DNA from: Ascidia mentula
Taxonomy: Eukaryota > Chordata > Ascidiacea > Phlebobranchia > Ascidiidae
DNA: 64,000 bases
Direction: 5' to 3'
Assembly: GCA_947561715.1 (NCBI GenBank)
Contig: OX387205.1
Coordinates: 625,001-689,000 of the forward strand
Numbering within the stretch: position 1 is the first letter of the stretch; every line of letters starts with the position of its first letter. Positions 15,001-28,900 of this stretch are shown here, piece by piece. Below the pieces are notes generated by a model. That model was given only the letters and a program-made list of their open reading frames with translations, had not been told where the DNA came from and ran no database searches. A program made the position numbers and the translations under genes.

Positions 15001-18000
15001 TCATTGACGTAACGCATTACGTATGTAGTTGCTCGGTGTGTAACTATTGTGTTGTTAACCCTCCAGGTACAAGGACAACTTGAAGTTGGACGATGAAGAT
15101 AAATACGAGTTCTCTTACGACCAACACACTTGCGCTGCTTCGCTTTACGTGAAGGGAGTAGTGAAATCGGATGATGGAAGCTACAAATGCCGAGTGGAGA
15201 ACGCCTTCGGAGTCAACACACAGACGTGCGAAGTTTGTGTGGAACTGAAAACAAGGTAATAACTCTTTAAATCTGGAATCAGCGTTGACTCGTGGCGTTG
15301 AGAATTAGATTACTCCGTACTACCGCCAATATGTCGACAATTAAAGTTATTGTGAATTCAGGGAATGGACGCGCACTCGTCGAAGCATCTACGTCAACAA
15401 ACACAAGAAGAGAGGAAAGAGAAGCGGAGGAGACATCTCAAGGATCATGAAATGTCCTCCTGAATTCACTCTTCCTCTCTACAACAGGAGTGTGTACGTT
15501 GGCGATGCTGCAATCTTCACCATCACCGGTAAGCATCTCTTCCATGTCTTGTTATCACCACAAGCTGGACAGCTCACAACATAACGTTGTTTATTTTCCA
15601 CACAGTGACCGTCCACCCGACCCCGGAGATTAATTGGTTCCATAACGGACAGAAGGTGAAAGCGACGGAGGAATCAAACTACATGGTCACCAAGGAGAAA
15701 GGACTTTACACTCTTCAGATCAAGAACTGTCAGACTGACGACAACGGTGACGTCATAGTGACGGCGAAGAACGCTTACGGGGAGGACGAGTGCAAAGCGA
15801 CTCTCACCGTTCAACGTAAGCACCAGAAAAAACTTGAGATAACATAGTTGAAAGCCTGATAATCTTTAAACAACATAAGGTGTCATTGTTCTGCATTCAA
15901 ACTTGATTATTTGGTTGTGCAGCTAAACCGGTAAAAGAGGATTTGAGCGTCCGGCCGATGTTCCGGAGATTGCTCGCTAACCAGGAAGTCGAAGAAGGCG
16001 ACAATGCAAGATTTGACATCCGCATCACCGGATTCCCGAAACCCGATGTAGAATGGTAAGCAACATATTTATACCTAAGCAACATGTATCCATTTACATG
16101 TTGAAAATGGGTGTAACATAAAGCAAAGTTGAGACTATTTAACCTTTGTCACCTAATTAGAATCACGCACTGACAGTTTCTTTTAAATCAACAGGGAAAA
16201 GGATGGCAAGCCGATTCACTCCGATCACCACCACGATATCGAATGGGAAGACAAACATTCGTGTTATCTTCTCATCCGGGATACCTTCCAACAGGACAGC
16301 GGTCAGTACAAGGTCACCGCCAAGAACTCAGCTGGAACTGCCAGTTGCCAGGCGACCCTGCAAGTGCAACCTCTGGCGTACAGAAAACGCAAGAAGTAAG
16401 TTTTAGTTGTAGTTACTTGTACGGCATAGAACTTTACTTAATTTGGAAAGGAAATTAATCATATAAGTACTTGATTGACCTTCTAACATATTTGTTTTGT
16501 GTAGGCCGCAACAAGATGCCGATCTGTTCGCTCGTGAGAAGGCTTACAAGATGGCGGATCGACTCTCCATGCTCCAGGGTGATGCAGTTGATGTAAGGAT
16601 GAACGCTTCTGCGAAGGAAGCTCTCCTCACTGCTTCCACTCAAAGCTCTTTCTTCCGCCAACCAATGACCGACGATGAGGAAAAGCAGGAAAAAGAGGAA
16701 AGAAAACAAGCGAAGAAGCGGGATCTTAACCTCCGGATGCCGTACTCTGTCCCGGAACCAATCCAGCGATCCAAGAAAGTCCTCAAGGAAGACATGGCTC
16801 TGAAGAGTTTCGTCCCTCTGAGCGACTTCAAGTGGTACAAGAAGGTCCAACAATCCAATGAGGTTTACGAACCAACTGACATCGGTCGTGATGAGCGACG
16901 AAGCCGAAGACTGAAGCGACAATTTGTTCCTGATGTTGCGTACATTGTTCCCGACAAACGATATGGATCTACTTCCAAGTAAGTATCGTAAACATTCCTT
17001 TATTTTTGAAGTCGATATCACAAATGACTGGATAAGTTTGTAACCAAACTTCTTTTTAAAGGCGGGATATGCAAATGCGAACCATCGATGACGTACTTGG
17101 TGATGATTACATGACACAGAAGAGAGACGAAAGTCCAGCATATGAAGAACAGGAGATCACCTTCCAAAGAAGAGGACGCACTCCTCCTCGTAGACGCATG
17201 AGCCCAAGACCATTCAAACAACCAAAGTGGCAGCAGTTCTACAAGCCGATGAACGATGACGACCAGGTAACTTGAACTCCCGTGTATGAATGTAATAAGA
17301 TGCTGTATAATATTCTTGCTTGTTCGGCGTATCGCGTTAAAGATAGGAAGTTAATGTTGAACATCTTTAGGTTCTGCGACCGGTTGCTGATTACCTGGAG
17401 GATGCGTCCGCCAAGGAATACATTCAGGAGATGCAGACGAGAGGCATTGAAGAGCACTCTAGCGGGTTGACAAGTTACGCTGATCTCCTTCGACAACAAC
17501 GGGAGTCCAGTTATGCGATGGGAGAAGTGGAAGAAAAATATGAGTACCAACCTGTTAAAGTTCCCAAGAAGATCGACGCATCCCCATCATTCCTCTCACT
17601 CCGGGAGCGACATGATCAAGCTCTTGCATCCAAGAAGTATTCAACGTAAGTAGAGAATTTAAACTCAAAACAAACCTCCTTTCAATTGATTTAATCTCAA
17701 TCTTCTCCTCATTTCAGAACGGAAGAAACTTATATGAAACCTGAATCTGACGACGATATTCTGCGTCCTATCTCGTTGGATGCTTGGAAGTACGAACAAG
17801 TAAAGCGTGACCAAGCTTCCACCTCCAAAGCGGTCGCTAGCCGACGCCCGAGATCACTATCATCGTCTTCCTCCGAAAGCGAAGGAGAGAAAGAGTACAG
17901 GAAGAAGAGACAAGAGCGGGAGAGACGTCGTCAGGAGGATTACTCCGTAGAGAGGGAGGAGCATGAGAGCAGAGAGTCATCCAAACGCCGGGAATCTCGC

Positions 18001-21000
18001 AGGAAAATTGTTGAGGAAGATCCAGATTACATGAGAAAGTTGAGAAGAAGAAGGTAGGTTGAAACTGTTTCCACAAACTGTAACTTTCGATTCTGTTGAA
18101 AGATTAAAACTTACTATGAATGCACGTGATTTCCACTTACCAATATTCTCCCTTCAGGTCGTTTGAATACGAAGAACTGATGCGACCAATTTCGGAAGTT
18201 GCGCTCCAGAAGCGAAGAAGAAGACCTGTTTCTTCATCTTCCTCGGATAGCACCAGCAGTGATGATGAGGAATATCGAAGACAGCAGAGACAACTGCGCA
18301 AATCTCGAAGATCTCGGTAAGAATTAATTCAATTGGAACGACTTGTTTGCAAACCTCCACGGGCTCCTGGTTAACCATTGTTTCTGAACGCAGTCGTCGT
18401 TACGATGAGTACGAAGAGGATTTGTCTTCCGGGATCGAGTTCACCAGCTCCAAACTCAAACACGAGTCGAGTTACGGAGGAGTTTCGAAAAGCGCCGCCG
18501 ACTACGTTCCCACTTTCCAGTTGCGCATGAGATCACACGTCGTTCCTGAGGGAATGAGCACCAAACTGAGTGCGTACGTGCGCGGTAGACCAGAACCGAA
18601 GATCACGTGGTACCGAAACGGCACCGAACTGTCGCAAGGTGGCAGCAAATACTACATCAGCAACATCGGAGGTAAACATTTTACTTGAAAGACATACATT
18701 TTTATGCCCTAATATATCACCTGTTCATTGATTTAATTTGTGACGTATGACTTACAGGTGTGACGTCACTGGAGATAGTGCGTTGTCACGAGGGAGACAG
18801 TGGAACTTACAGATGCTCAGCTCGGAATTCCATGGGTGAAGTATCGGATTACGCAACACTTGAAGTAACAGGATCCGAGTTCGAGTCGAGCGCATCCAAG
18901 CGTGGAGTCGATCATTTCCACATGACTATGGATAGAGTTGATGCAAGAACAGCTCTTTCCAGGTAAAACTTGTGTAAAAAGAATAGAGCAAATAGTGTAA
19001 AACAGTTTATTTACCGTATAGCTTTCTGTGTTTTATTTGCAAATTCGAATTTGCAGAAACTGAGGATGCCAGTTCAGGCGAAATCGATTTTTTACTAATA
19101 TATCAGCTGACTCAATTCGAAACTTCTGCTAGTTTCATTGAATTCTTAGTGTAAAACAGTTTGCAGTAATTTCCCCGTATGTTTTTCTATGAGCAGTGTT
19201 ATGTTTCGAATATTCTGATTAGTTTGTTTGTAACCAACGTAATTACTTTGCAGATCACAAATCGACACAACCACGGAGCGTGATTTCTATTCGCGGGCAT
19301 CTGTGCAGTCTGAAGGTCAAGCACTTTCACGAACCTCAACTTACAGTGAATATGGAACGGAAAGTCGCATGGGAACAACTACACCATCATCAGTATCCGG
19401 TTCTCCATACTTCGTCATACAACCTAAGAGCCAGTATGCGATGGAAGGAGACAATGCGATCTTCACTGCACAGTGCGATGGAAAACCATCACCTAAAGGT
19501 TCGTCAACATTTATTTTAAAGATTTTCAACTTTGCACGTGAACATCGAATCGTTTGTAGTTTTTGCCAAATAGACATTTTACACCATGTAAGTTACTAAG
19601 AAATCAGACCGTTTGTTCAAAGTAAATGATTTTCCTTAATTAACTTTGTATTTCACTCGACAGTTTTGTGGTATTTGAACGACCGTCAATTGCGCGAAAA
19701 CGACAAATACACACTTGGAGCATCACGAGGCAAGCGAACGCTCGAAGTGAGAAACTGTTCCGTGGCCGACATCGGACAATACAGATGTGTCGCTGAATCC
19801 AGCAAAGGATCCGCGGTGTCCGACTTCACACTGGATGTGACGCCTCGCAGGCGCCCTCTATCGACGGCTGCGTCAGCGTATGAACGTACCGCTCCTCCGA
19901 TGAAGCTCGGCCGACAAGCGAGAGGACCCGTCGTGGTTGGTCAACTCCACGTTGAACTTCGTCTCGACGGAACTGTCCACCTCGAGTGCAGCCTCTCAAA
20001 GTCTGATGACGTCACTCGCGTCACATGGCGCAAAGACGGAGTTCCAGTTCGGTGAGTTTGACGTCACAATTATGTCAAGATATTGTGAAACTGTGCTTAG
20101 TAGTGAAACTAGATGTCTTAATTTAAAGGTTTAATTCGAGTTACTTTGGTTCATCTTGCATAAGTTATAAAATGTATGACGTAATTTCTGCAGAACATCA
20201 AGCGAGAGGATCAGAGAGACCAACTTCGGTTGCTCCTACGCTCTAATCATCCACGAGCTTCGAGAAGAAGATTCTGGATCGTATGAGTGCGAATTTACCG
20301 GAATCAACGGAGTCACTTCTACTACAACCTGCACCATGTCACGCGAATCTTGCGCTAGCATGCGGAAAAAGGTTTCCAAGCTTGCAGGCGCAAGTGGGCG
20401 TTCCAGCGCATCGCCCATGAGTGGGTTGATGCAGCACATGGAACAATCAATGCAGCAAACATCAAAAATCACATCATTCTCATCGGATAGCCGAGGCTCG
20501 TCTGTGACATCAGGAAGAGGTAAATACATTTTTGTCAGACGATCGTTTGTTCAGCTTGGAATATTCGCTAATGTATTTCTTGTACGTTTTCAGCACCGCC
20601 GACGAAAATCGAAGCTCTTCCTGGATCGGTTTCTGTCACTTCAGGAAAAGTTCTTACTCTGACCACTGCTCTATCTGGTCAAGGACCATGCGTAGCCGTT
20701 TGGTTCCACAACGGAATGACTTTAAGGTAGGAATAATTAACTTATACCTGAAAACAGATAAACAGATAATACTAATGATAAAATCCTGCCCCTCTGTCAA
20801 CCTGATGTGATTCTAACGTGGGCTGAGAACATTTATTAAAACCTGTTTTTATTCTCGCAGTGACGGTGACGACAGCGGAAGAATCCGACTTGAAAGCACG
20901 GATTCCTCAACAACTCTTACAATTCTCGGTGCCAAATCATCAGATGCCGGAAAATACAGACTTGAAGTTGCAAGTCCTAAAGGCTCAGACTCCGCCACTA

Positions 21001-21020
21001 CAATTGTAACAGTGGCTTAA
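1..21020 (+). CDS. TTN: Titin (connectin), C-terminal 6,044 residues; 5' part lies outside the window
   Basis: Giant sarcomeric scaffold and kinase of the thick filament and M-band. Twenty-seven exons are visible: 1-4884, 4974-5238, 5342-5482, 5549-5695, 5843-6030, 6143-6254, 6324-6518, 6629-14125, 14236-14479, 14591-14968, 15067-15255, 15362-15528, 15606-15815, 15923-16055, 16195-16395, 16505-16978, 17062-17266, 17371-17645, 17718-18053, 18158-18316, 18394-18671, 18758-18962, 19254-19498, 19664-20051, 20194-20519, 20594-20726, 20861-21020. All junctions keep frame and the sum is divisible by three. Thirty Fn3 and thirteen complete Ig domains precede one protein kinase, followed by seven Ig domains. 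Titin rather than twitchin or projectin is shown by the domain order next to the kinase, the SGGAMRSLKGKSVAKVK stretch after it, and the last Ig domain, which begins PPTKIEALPG like human M10. The window opens inside an Ig domain, so I-band and PEVK parts are upstream. Orthology is very likely; exon edges are by eye. Confidence 0.96.
3052..7029 (+). other. TTN: Titin A-band super-repeat, copy 2 (11 domains, split by seven short introns)
   Basis: The same Ig-FFF-Ig-FF-Ig-FFF order. This copy alone is interrupted by introns, clustered between 4885 and 6628, mostly 50-150 bp long. The flanking exons are huge (4.9 and 7.5 kb), so intron loss or gain has been very uneven along the gene. Confidence 0.85.
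7030..10311 (+). other. TTN: Titin A-band super-repeat, copy 3 (11 domains in one exon)
   Basis: Ig-FFF-Ig-FF-Ig-FFF again, coded without any intron. It spans 3,282 nt or 1,094 residues, about 99 residues per domain. After it the pattern breaks into the kinase-proximal arrangement. Confidence 0.85.
10312..13590 (+). other. TTN: Titin kinase-proximal block (Ig-FFF-Ig-Ig-FF-Ig-Ig-Fn)
   Basis: After the last super-repeat the order becomes Ig-Fn-Fn-Fn-Ig-Ig-Fn-Fn-Ig-Ig-Fn and then the kinase. As I recall, this is the P-zone order of vertebrate titin, whose last three domains (Ig-Ig-Fn) are A168-A170, the MuRF1-binding segment. The sequence shows the order; binding of a MuRF homologue is inference. 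Confidence 0.8.
13660..14655 (+). other. TTN: Titin kinase domain, with canonical catalytic motifs
   Basis: A serine/threonine kinase fold of the MLCK/twitchin/titin group spread over three exons (to 14125, 14236-14479, from 14591). Visible are the glycine loop GRGTFGVV, the lysine strand YAVKI, the helix-C stretch LREAEIM, the catalytic loop HLDIKPEN, DFG in LIDFGVS, GTPEFCAPEVV, and HPWL at the end. Human titin kinase has EFG in place of DFG and a tyrosine in the P+1 region; here DFG is intact and the P+1 tyrosine is replaced by Phe-Cys. The tail after HPWL corresponds to the inhibitory and calmodulin-binding region. Activity is predicted, not shown. Confidence 0.92.
14850..21020 (+). other. 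TTN: Titin M-band region: seven Ig domains and a charged, Ser-rich linker
   Basis: Ig domains lie near 14868-15255, 15430-15815, 15930-16390, 18505-18870, 19410-19840, 19920-20330 and 20594-21017. Between the third and fourth is a linker of about 550 residues (16505-18500), rich in Lys, Arg and Glu with two poly-Ser patches near 17860 and 18230, in a position like the phosphorylated M-insertion of vertebrate titin. Vertebrates have ten M-band Ig domains, so three appear absent or merged here. The last domain resembles M10, which binds obscurin family proteins in vertebrates. Confidence 0.85.
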
Positions 21021-21945
21021 GACCGTGGAATCACCGGACTTGACTTATCTTGTAAATATGTGTGTATATTTTGTTTGTGTTTACCTCGGGCAGAGCAGCA
21101 ACACGAAAACTTTTTAATATAATATTTTCAGCAACTTATTGTTGCTTTGCCCAAGCGAATATGTACAGTGGAATGTATTTATTGAAGTTTGTTCAACCCC
21201 GGCAAAAGACGTCATACGTGATGACGTTGTATGTCGTGGGATTGTACTGATGTTGGATTTGATTCACCAAATGTGCCTACCTGCTAATCACTGCTTGACG
21301 AAATGTCGTCAAAACTTGTATATATTTTGATGTGAACCTGACTGTGAAGCCATAAGACCCTAATAAGGGCATTTCAGCCTTATAAAGGCTTTCATTATCT
21401 TCTTGTGAAAATGCAAAATTGTGGCAAAAGTATTGAATAGCACAATGAACATCGATAAATTCGTGCTCAAACGTTACTTGTCATTTGACAAGGTCATGTG
21501 AACCCAGTGCCACAAAATTCTTTCTTGATTGTTCAACAACTGTTATGCAATGGCACTTACGATTTCTATTTTGTGACTTTGACTACGGATTTACGTGAAA
21601 TTTTCATCACGACTCATGTCTTTTCTCACCCCTGCTGTGAATTTACCGAGTTCTGTTTGCCAATAACTCGACCCCTGATTCTTCCGTTTATCGTGAGATG
21701 TCCGCATGGTGGTGCCCCTGTCACATGATGTTTGTTCTATGACGTCATCATCCTCGCAAGTTATGTCGTCAACTTGTAACTAAATACACTTGATGACAGG
21801 ATAGCGCCACCAATTTGTTTTTCGTTTAGATGTTTTGCATGCCCATCACGTTTCACTTCACAATATCTGAACAAAATTTCTTGCACAATGTATAAATTTA
21901 TTGGGATTCGGCTACATAAATAAACTTTTCTGATCTGCCTTGTTT
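21021..21945 (+). other. Titin 3' UTR with poly(A) signal
   Basis: Non-coding sequence follows the TAA at 21018-21020. The best poly(A) signal is AATAAA at 21919-21924, giving a 3' UTR of about 900 nt. No other gene is seen in it. Confidence 0.6.
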
Positions 21946-22922
21946 TGTTTGCTTGTGATGAGGTGACTACTAAGGCATAGTCTGTATATTTAGACCATTG
22001 AAAAGGCAGTGTAAAATGTTAGCTGTTCGGTTTAGACAAGATGCTGAATATATTTAGACTACAAAAGTTGAATATTACAAAATCTAGTTGAGTGTAAGTC
22101 GGACACGCGTATGAAAATATTACTCAAGCAAATACTCCTTCAACTTGAAGAAAAAACTTGCGCATGTAAATAGTGTTTATATTGCCATAGAATTGAAAAG
22201 ATAATTACTAACCAATAGAAACATAATGCAGTGAATCATTGTGAGTTTAAGAATTCTGGCGGGAATCTTTGATGGTGTTTATTGTTTACATTAAAATTAT
22301 GTTTTGGAAATCTAATGCACTTTCATTGTATTTAGCTTACGATTAAAGTATGCCACGTACCTAAATTAATATTGGTTACGATTTTTTCATTTCAAATTGT
22401 AACGTATATGTTAAAAAGGCACGTTTTGTGCTTGCAACTTGTGACAGTTGTTTTGTTTGGTTTATCGTAGACTTAACCGTGGTCGTGGACATTACTTTAG
22501 TTTTAATTCTGTAGCACTAAGAGCTAAAGACCAAGCCCATTCTTCCTAATTATTCAATAATCTCAGTCTTTACTGTGGTCAATGTAGATAGCAATTTAGG
22601 CCTGTAACTGTACAATATATATTTACTAACTAAATGCCTTTTACCAGACACAAGACAGTCAGAGTCAGTGAACACCTTTTTTCCTATAATTATATTGGGT
22701 CTGGTACCAAATGCACCACTGTGATTTCAAAATCCAGACAACACTGTTTTAGCAAAAATAAAACATGTGCTACTGTGAAACAAAAAACATTTTGCACCAG
22801 AAACTTATTTTAAATTGGGTTATATGCCTGGCTGCATCAGCAACAAACTAGTTTTAAATTGTATTTTCTGTACAGAGTCTTTAGGGCATTATAAAATAAA
22901 ACCTATTACAAGTTACAAAAAT
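21946..22922. other. Intergenic, titin to NDC80; nothing recognised
   Basis: AT-rich sequence with no open frame I would support. It must hold the NDC80 promoter, since titin and NDC80 are in tandem, but I see no clear core element. Confidence 0.5.
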
Positions 22923-25900
22923 ATGAGCAAGCAAAGAAAAACATCCTTCAACCAAATTTCGAGGGAATCAATCCCCAGTACATCGGGAAGTGCGATGAAA
23001 ATACCTGTAAGAGCAACACCACTGATGAGGCCATCAACAGGAAAAATGTCACTATCTGCTGGTGAGGAAACTTTCTTGTTTGCATTAACAATTTGAATAT
23101 GTATCAGCATAGGCAAATCCAGTGTGTGGGGCCAAGGGGTCCGGACCATCCCCTGGAACATTGTTATGAAACAATTGTTTATGTGATATTTCGCGCTGAT
23201 AAGGGCATTCAAATTTTTTAATGTTTGACCTGAAGTAACCTTGATTTACAGCAGAAAATCAGGGAAATCCCCTAAAATTTACAATCCACGCCTTTAAAAA
23301 ATCCCAAATGTGCTTATGTGTATCAATATTGCACAATTGAAGTTTAAAGTAATTCTCAAGTTTAACATCTGTTTGTTTTCAGCAAAAGGTTCACGTGGAT
23401 CAATGCACATGGGTCAGAGTGATCACCATATTGTCAAAGATATCAGACCAATTTCAGACAAAGCATTCATGAAAAAGTCTATCTTTGCTCTTGTCCATGT
23501 AAGCAGGAAAATACATACTAGAATAATGTTGTGTGGCATTCGATGCTGGTCTAAAACATTTGTAGTTGAAAGTTTTTAAAAATCATTTAAAATAGTTTTG
23601 TGATAAGCATATAACCAGGCACATTCGATGGGCTTCTTTTAAATAAACCTTTCCTCGCTGCAAAATAGTTTATTCATATATTTTATTCAGCTTTAGATAT
23701 GTTGTGATCGACATGGTGTTACTAGTGATGGCAAAGTTATTGCTGTAACGTTTTAAATTTATTAACCATGTCTATGTTTTTCTACAATATAAAGTAGCCT
23801 TTTTGTTCTCAGAATGTTGAATAAATTGGTTAATAATGTGTTGTGACAATAAATATGTGAAAAATGTCACCGTCAAATTTTTGTTTTCAGTTTTTGGAGG
23901 AATTAGGTTACCCCAATCCTGTGTACCCGAAAATGATGAACCCTCCAACCAACAGGGATTATCAGAGGATCTTTGAGTACTTGGTCAGTCACATACTCGG
24001 TTCCTATAACATTGTTGGAAAACCTGACGAAGAAATGCTCAGAGTTGCCAGAGACTTGGGGTAAGTGTGGTTTAACTACAATGCACTGGGTATTGTTGAT
24101 GCCGACCTGTGTTCCAGATATCCGTTTACCATTTCCAAGAGTGCACTTAACAATGTGGGAACAATGAGTGCTTGGCCGCATGCACTTGGATTATTGTCGT
24201 GGATTATGGAACTTGTTAAAGTAAGATTGATAAATGGTAATTAAAGCTTCTAAGATTTATTTGCTTACATTAATGTTGCAGTATGTTTGCCTTCCGGAAA
24301 CAACTCAGCCTTTTTCTGACGATCCAAGAAAGCAAGTAAGAGTTTGTTCTTATTTTGAAATTAAAGGTGTGATAATTCTTTACTCGCTTATCTGTAATGA
24401 TGGTTCTTTGTTGGAAATGTTACAATTTTCACAGGGATTAATTTGTTACTATGTGAGCTACGTACAGATGGCCACTGTTTTGACCTATGAGGTCTCATCA
24501 GTGCAGCTTGGTGTGACAAGATTGTCTATACTCCATGCTGTACTGATTTAGGTCGAAACAGTGGCCATCTGTCTGCAGCTCACAGAATTAATATTATCGG
24601 CTCCATGCTTATGTATATGATCAATTTGTTACTTTTGTGTTTTAAGAGCCACTACCAGGTGACATTTTTTGATGTTGATATCTATGTTTCAGATGAAGTT
24701 AGGTTTTTTTTACAAATCTTACAGTCTGTTTATGAGGGGGGATGATGGCCAACCACTTAAAGGCTTAATTAAAGAAATGAAACAGCAGCTAAGTAAGTTA
24801 AAGATTTTATGTATGAAGAAGTGAGTGAGCAATTTGTGTGCTGATTTTTTGAGAAAAGTATATTTCGGCTCTGTTTTATATTACTCCAAATAAAAGCATA
24901 TATTGCGCAAAGCAGATCATACAACAAATGCAGTGGACACAATATATTTCATGTAAATAGTAATAAATATTTGTAGCTCAACTTGATGAAACAGCGTCAT
25001 CCGAAGTCAAGGATTTGGTGCATTCTAATACAAGATTGTCGGAAGAATATCAGATGAAAATTAATGAAAAGGTAATATTTGGATATGTTTTTATGATGCC
25101 TTTCATAGCGAGGCAAAACAAACCATCAATCTTGTAACAGTTTATCTATTCATTTACCAAAACAGTGTGCAGAATGGTTTCCCAGTTTACATTCTATGTG
25201 TATTGTGTATGATATTTATATGCAACACATGTAAATGTTGTAGTTTTCAGTATCATTATTTTTCACATGTATTCTCGTAGGAAAGCAATGAACATGTCAT
25301 GGATGAGATTGTTACACAGAAGAACAACACAGAGAAAATGCTCACTTACTTTTCAGATATTGATAAATATTTGGGACAACTGAAGGTATTTGCTCAAAAC
25401 TTCTTGCTTTTCATTAGATTGATAAAAAATAGAGACACAGAATGTGGTAAATTATGTGTCTAAGTTGGCCGAGGAAATGTTTTTGTATATTGTTCTTGTT
25501 AAGTTCTGTAAACATTCTGTTACTGAAGCAGCCATGTATAATAACATTGTATAGCAGCTCCCCTGGCGTACTTTTAGGTTGTATAAAGTTAAGGAGTTAA
25601 TTTAAAATCTCTTTAGGATAAAACGATTGGGATTAAAATGAAGACAGACGAAAATCGGGAATTGGTGGCAAAGTTGAAAGAAGACATTTCCAAAACAAAG
25701 ACGACCATATCTTTGCAAGTCGGTTACCGACTGTAGTTTATAAATATGATTTTCAGATTAAATTAAGAAACTTGAACATGATTAGAGATGTTGTATTTTA
25801 ATCTTGGTTGGTTTTAAAAAATTTACAAAAGTGGTCCATAATGGTAAAATTATAAACTGCAAAAAAAAATATAAAAATTATAAACTATACCTTGTAAAAT

Positions 25901-28900
25901 TTACATTATGTCACATGCCAAAATATAATGGTGGCATTCTGGACATCATTCCCAATAATTTGTATTTTTATGAAGAAATACATTAAACTTATCTTTGCTG
26001 TGTGAAGTCGTTGTCAGCTTCTGAAGCTGAAAGACTCCTATTTGAAATTGAAGAACTACGGAAAAGTATTCAAGTTAACAAAGAAAGATTGCAAGCCACT
26101 AAGGAAGAGCAGTGGGACAAAGAAATTAAATTTGGAAAGATTGTTAATGAAGTCAGTTATTCTGAACTTTCATGTAAAAATAATAAGTACACAAGGTACA
26201 CTATTATATTGCCCACTTTTTATGATGGTATTTTTGTACAAATCAATAAAGTTGTATTGTAATAAAGTTGTTTGTTGCAATTAAATTAAAAAAATTAAAA
26301 CACAGCCCTTTGTAATGCAATGCCCTTTGCACTGTGATGAGGCCCATCTATTTTGCTCTTACATTTTTTGTACCTTTTATGATGTATTTCAGTTTGAAAA
26401 TATGACAATTTCAAACACAATTTCTTCATATTTTTAGATGGATTCATTCGTTCACACTCACAATTGTGAGATTAAGAAACTTCATGAAAAGTTGCCTCAA
26501 GTTGCTTCCAGCTCTTTGATGGAGAGTTTGGAAAAACCTAGTGAGGAAGACTGCCACCTAGAGACAGGACATAATGGCGTCGAAGTTAATAATACAAGAC
26601 TTCTAACCAAAATATTGGTAACAAATGTTATTTTTCTGTAGTTATTAGACAATTTTTTAATGTAGAATCATCACAATTTATTCAAACCAGTTTTAGTAAA
26701 AGTTTTTGACTAAACACCCAAGAATTTTAGTTTGTTTGCTGATGTCCAGAAACTTGTTGGAAATGTAAACATTAAGATATAAGTTTTTGTGAACATTTTA
26801 AGTAATAAAGACTTTACCAAACGTCAAGCATTGATAAACTGTGACTATATTTTGTCAGCCTTATCTTACCGCCATCAACAAGGAATTTGTGGAAATCCAG
26901 GGATCCCAGAAGAATGAATTAAATACACAGAAGAAAAGAATTTTACAGGTTTAATTTTTTTTATCAAATCCGCAAATTTTTCGGTTGTAACATGATATTA
27001 AATGTGGACAGTTACTAACCCAAAAATGTTTTTGGAGTCCTCTTCATATAGTAAATATATTTAGGAGTAAAAACAACCCTTGAATAATATGAATGACCTC
27101 AATTTAAAAGTTACAATTTAAAATAAAAGTAAATGTTTGGTGAAACAATCACGTTTTTTTACCACAAAGTGATCTTATTCTTGTAATTTGTCTTATCCAA
27201 CTTTTCCTTCAGGACAAGGAAATGTTGGATGATTTGGAAACACAAAGGGAAACATTTAAACTAAACTTAAACAAAATATCTGCTGATGTTGAAACAACGC
27301 AAAGCGTAAGAATGAATACTTGTTGTTGTTAAACCTATGTATCCTCTATATTAAAGTGGAAATTTATTCAATCTTTTAGATGGGGATGAGGTTTGTTGAT
27401 ATTTCTAACAAAAAAACTATATTAATCCTTTGGTTGTTATTCAATTGTCGGCATAATACATAGTTTATATTGCCAGTAGAGCTTTGAAATATAAATTGTG
27501 TTTAATTGTGCCAGAAGAACAGATTAGTTGAAATACAATATGCCTAAAATATTATGCAGCAACATAATATTTGCATAACTTCAATTGAATTATCTGTGAC
27601 AAAGAGGACTTTTGTGCATTAGGAGATTAGCAAACAAGAAGGGGATTTGAAGAAGAATCTAGAGGAGAAACAAATTCATCTCGAACATCTTCGCATGGAA
27701 AGAATGAGCACCGCTGACCGTGAGACAATAAAGAAAAAGCAAAAGGAGTATGAACGCTTTGTAATTCTTTGTGATGATTTATTTCCAACACTTATATTAG
27801 GCAATGTGGAGCCAATAATATGAATTTGTGTATAAGCTGCAGACAGATGGCCACTGTTTCGACCTAAAAGGTCTCATCAGTGCAGCTGGTATGACTATCA
27901 GACGACTTTGCTGACCAAACGGCCAAGCAAAGACTTCCACTTTGTGGTGACTATACAGTCACTGTCATCCGTTGGGCACCACCTAGTTTGGCCGTTTGGT
28001 CAGCAAAGTCGTCTGATAGTCATACCAGCTGCACTGATGAGACCTTTTAGGTAGAAACAGTGGCCATCTGTCTGCAGCTTATACACAAACTTATATTAGG
28101 ATTACTCTCAGCTGCAAACAGATGGCCACTGTTTCGACCTACAAGGTCTGCAACTCACAAAAATTGTATTGTTGGCTCCACTTTGCTTATACTAATGTTC
28201 GAGTTTTTATAACCTTCCACAGTTCCAATGATTGGGTGGAATGTATTTACCCCATGTTTGTGAATGCATCAACCCCAGTGTTGTCGCCTAAGTTTTTATT
28301 TGTACATTCATTTCATCAATTTAAATTCCACCGCAGCAATTTTTTCAAATATATTTTTTCTGTAAAATAGTAAAAGCCTGTGGTTAAATTAGTTGTACTT
28401 TTACAAATGTGTTTGCATGAGAAAAATATGTTAAAAATGTTCTGCTACGTTTTTAGGTTCGAGTCGTTTAAAAACTCAGCAATGAAAAAGGAAGCAGATT
28501 ATGAAAAGTGCCTCGTCTTGATGGCTCAGCGTTATTTAAAGTTGCAAGAAGACTTGAAGCAGATGGTTGGAAAGTTCGATGAAACTGTGGCGGATATGGA
28601 CAAAGTAAGCAGTGTTTTACAACAAAAAAACAATCTTGCTACTGCACAGGCTTTCCAGCTACTCTATTAAACATACACTCTGGCATTGCATCCGTATCTG
28701 AATCTCTTTTACTGAACAAGTGTAAGAACCTTCCATGCTTTCCAACTATTGGGCTAAGTTCTTTCAAGGAGTGCGTAGCATGATACCTCACAATTAGATC
28801 AGTTGTAATCCACAGTTTATGTGAACGCGCTGTTATAGTTGAGTTGTTGACATTAAATCCCAGTAGGATCGTGTTCACCTGCTTTTTGTTTTCAGGAATT

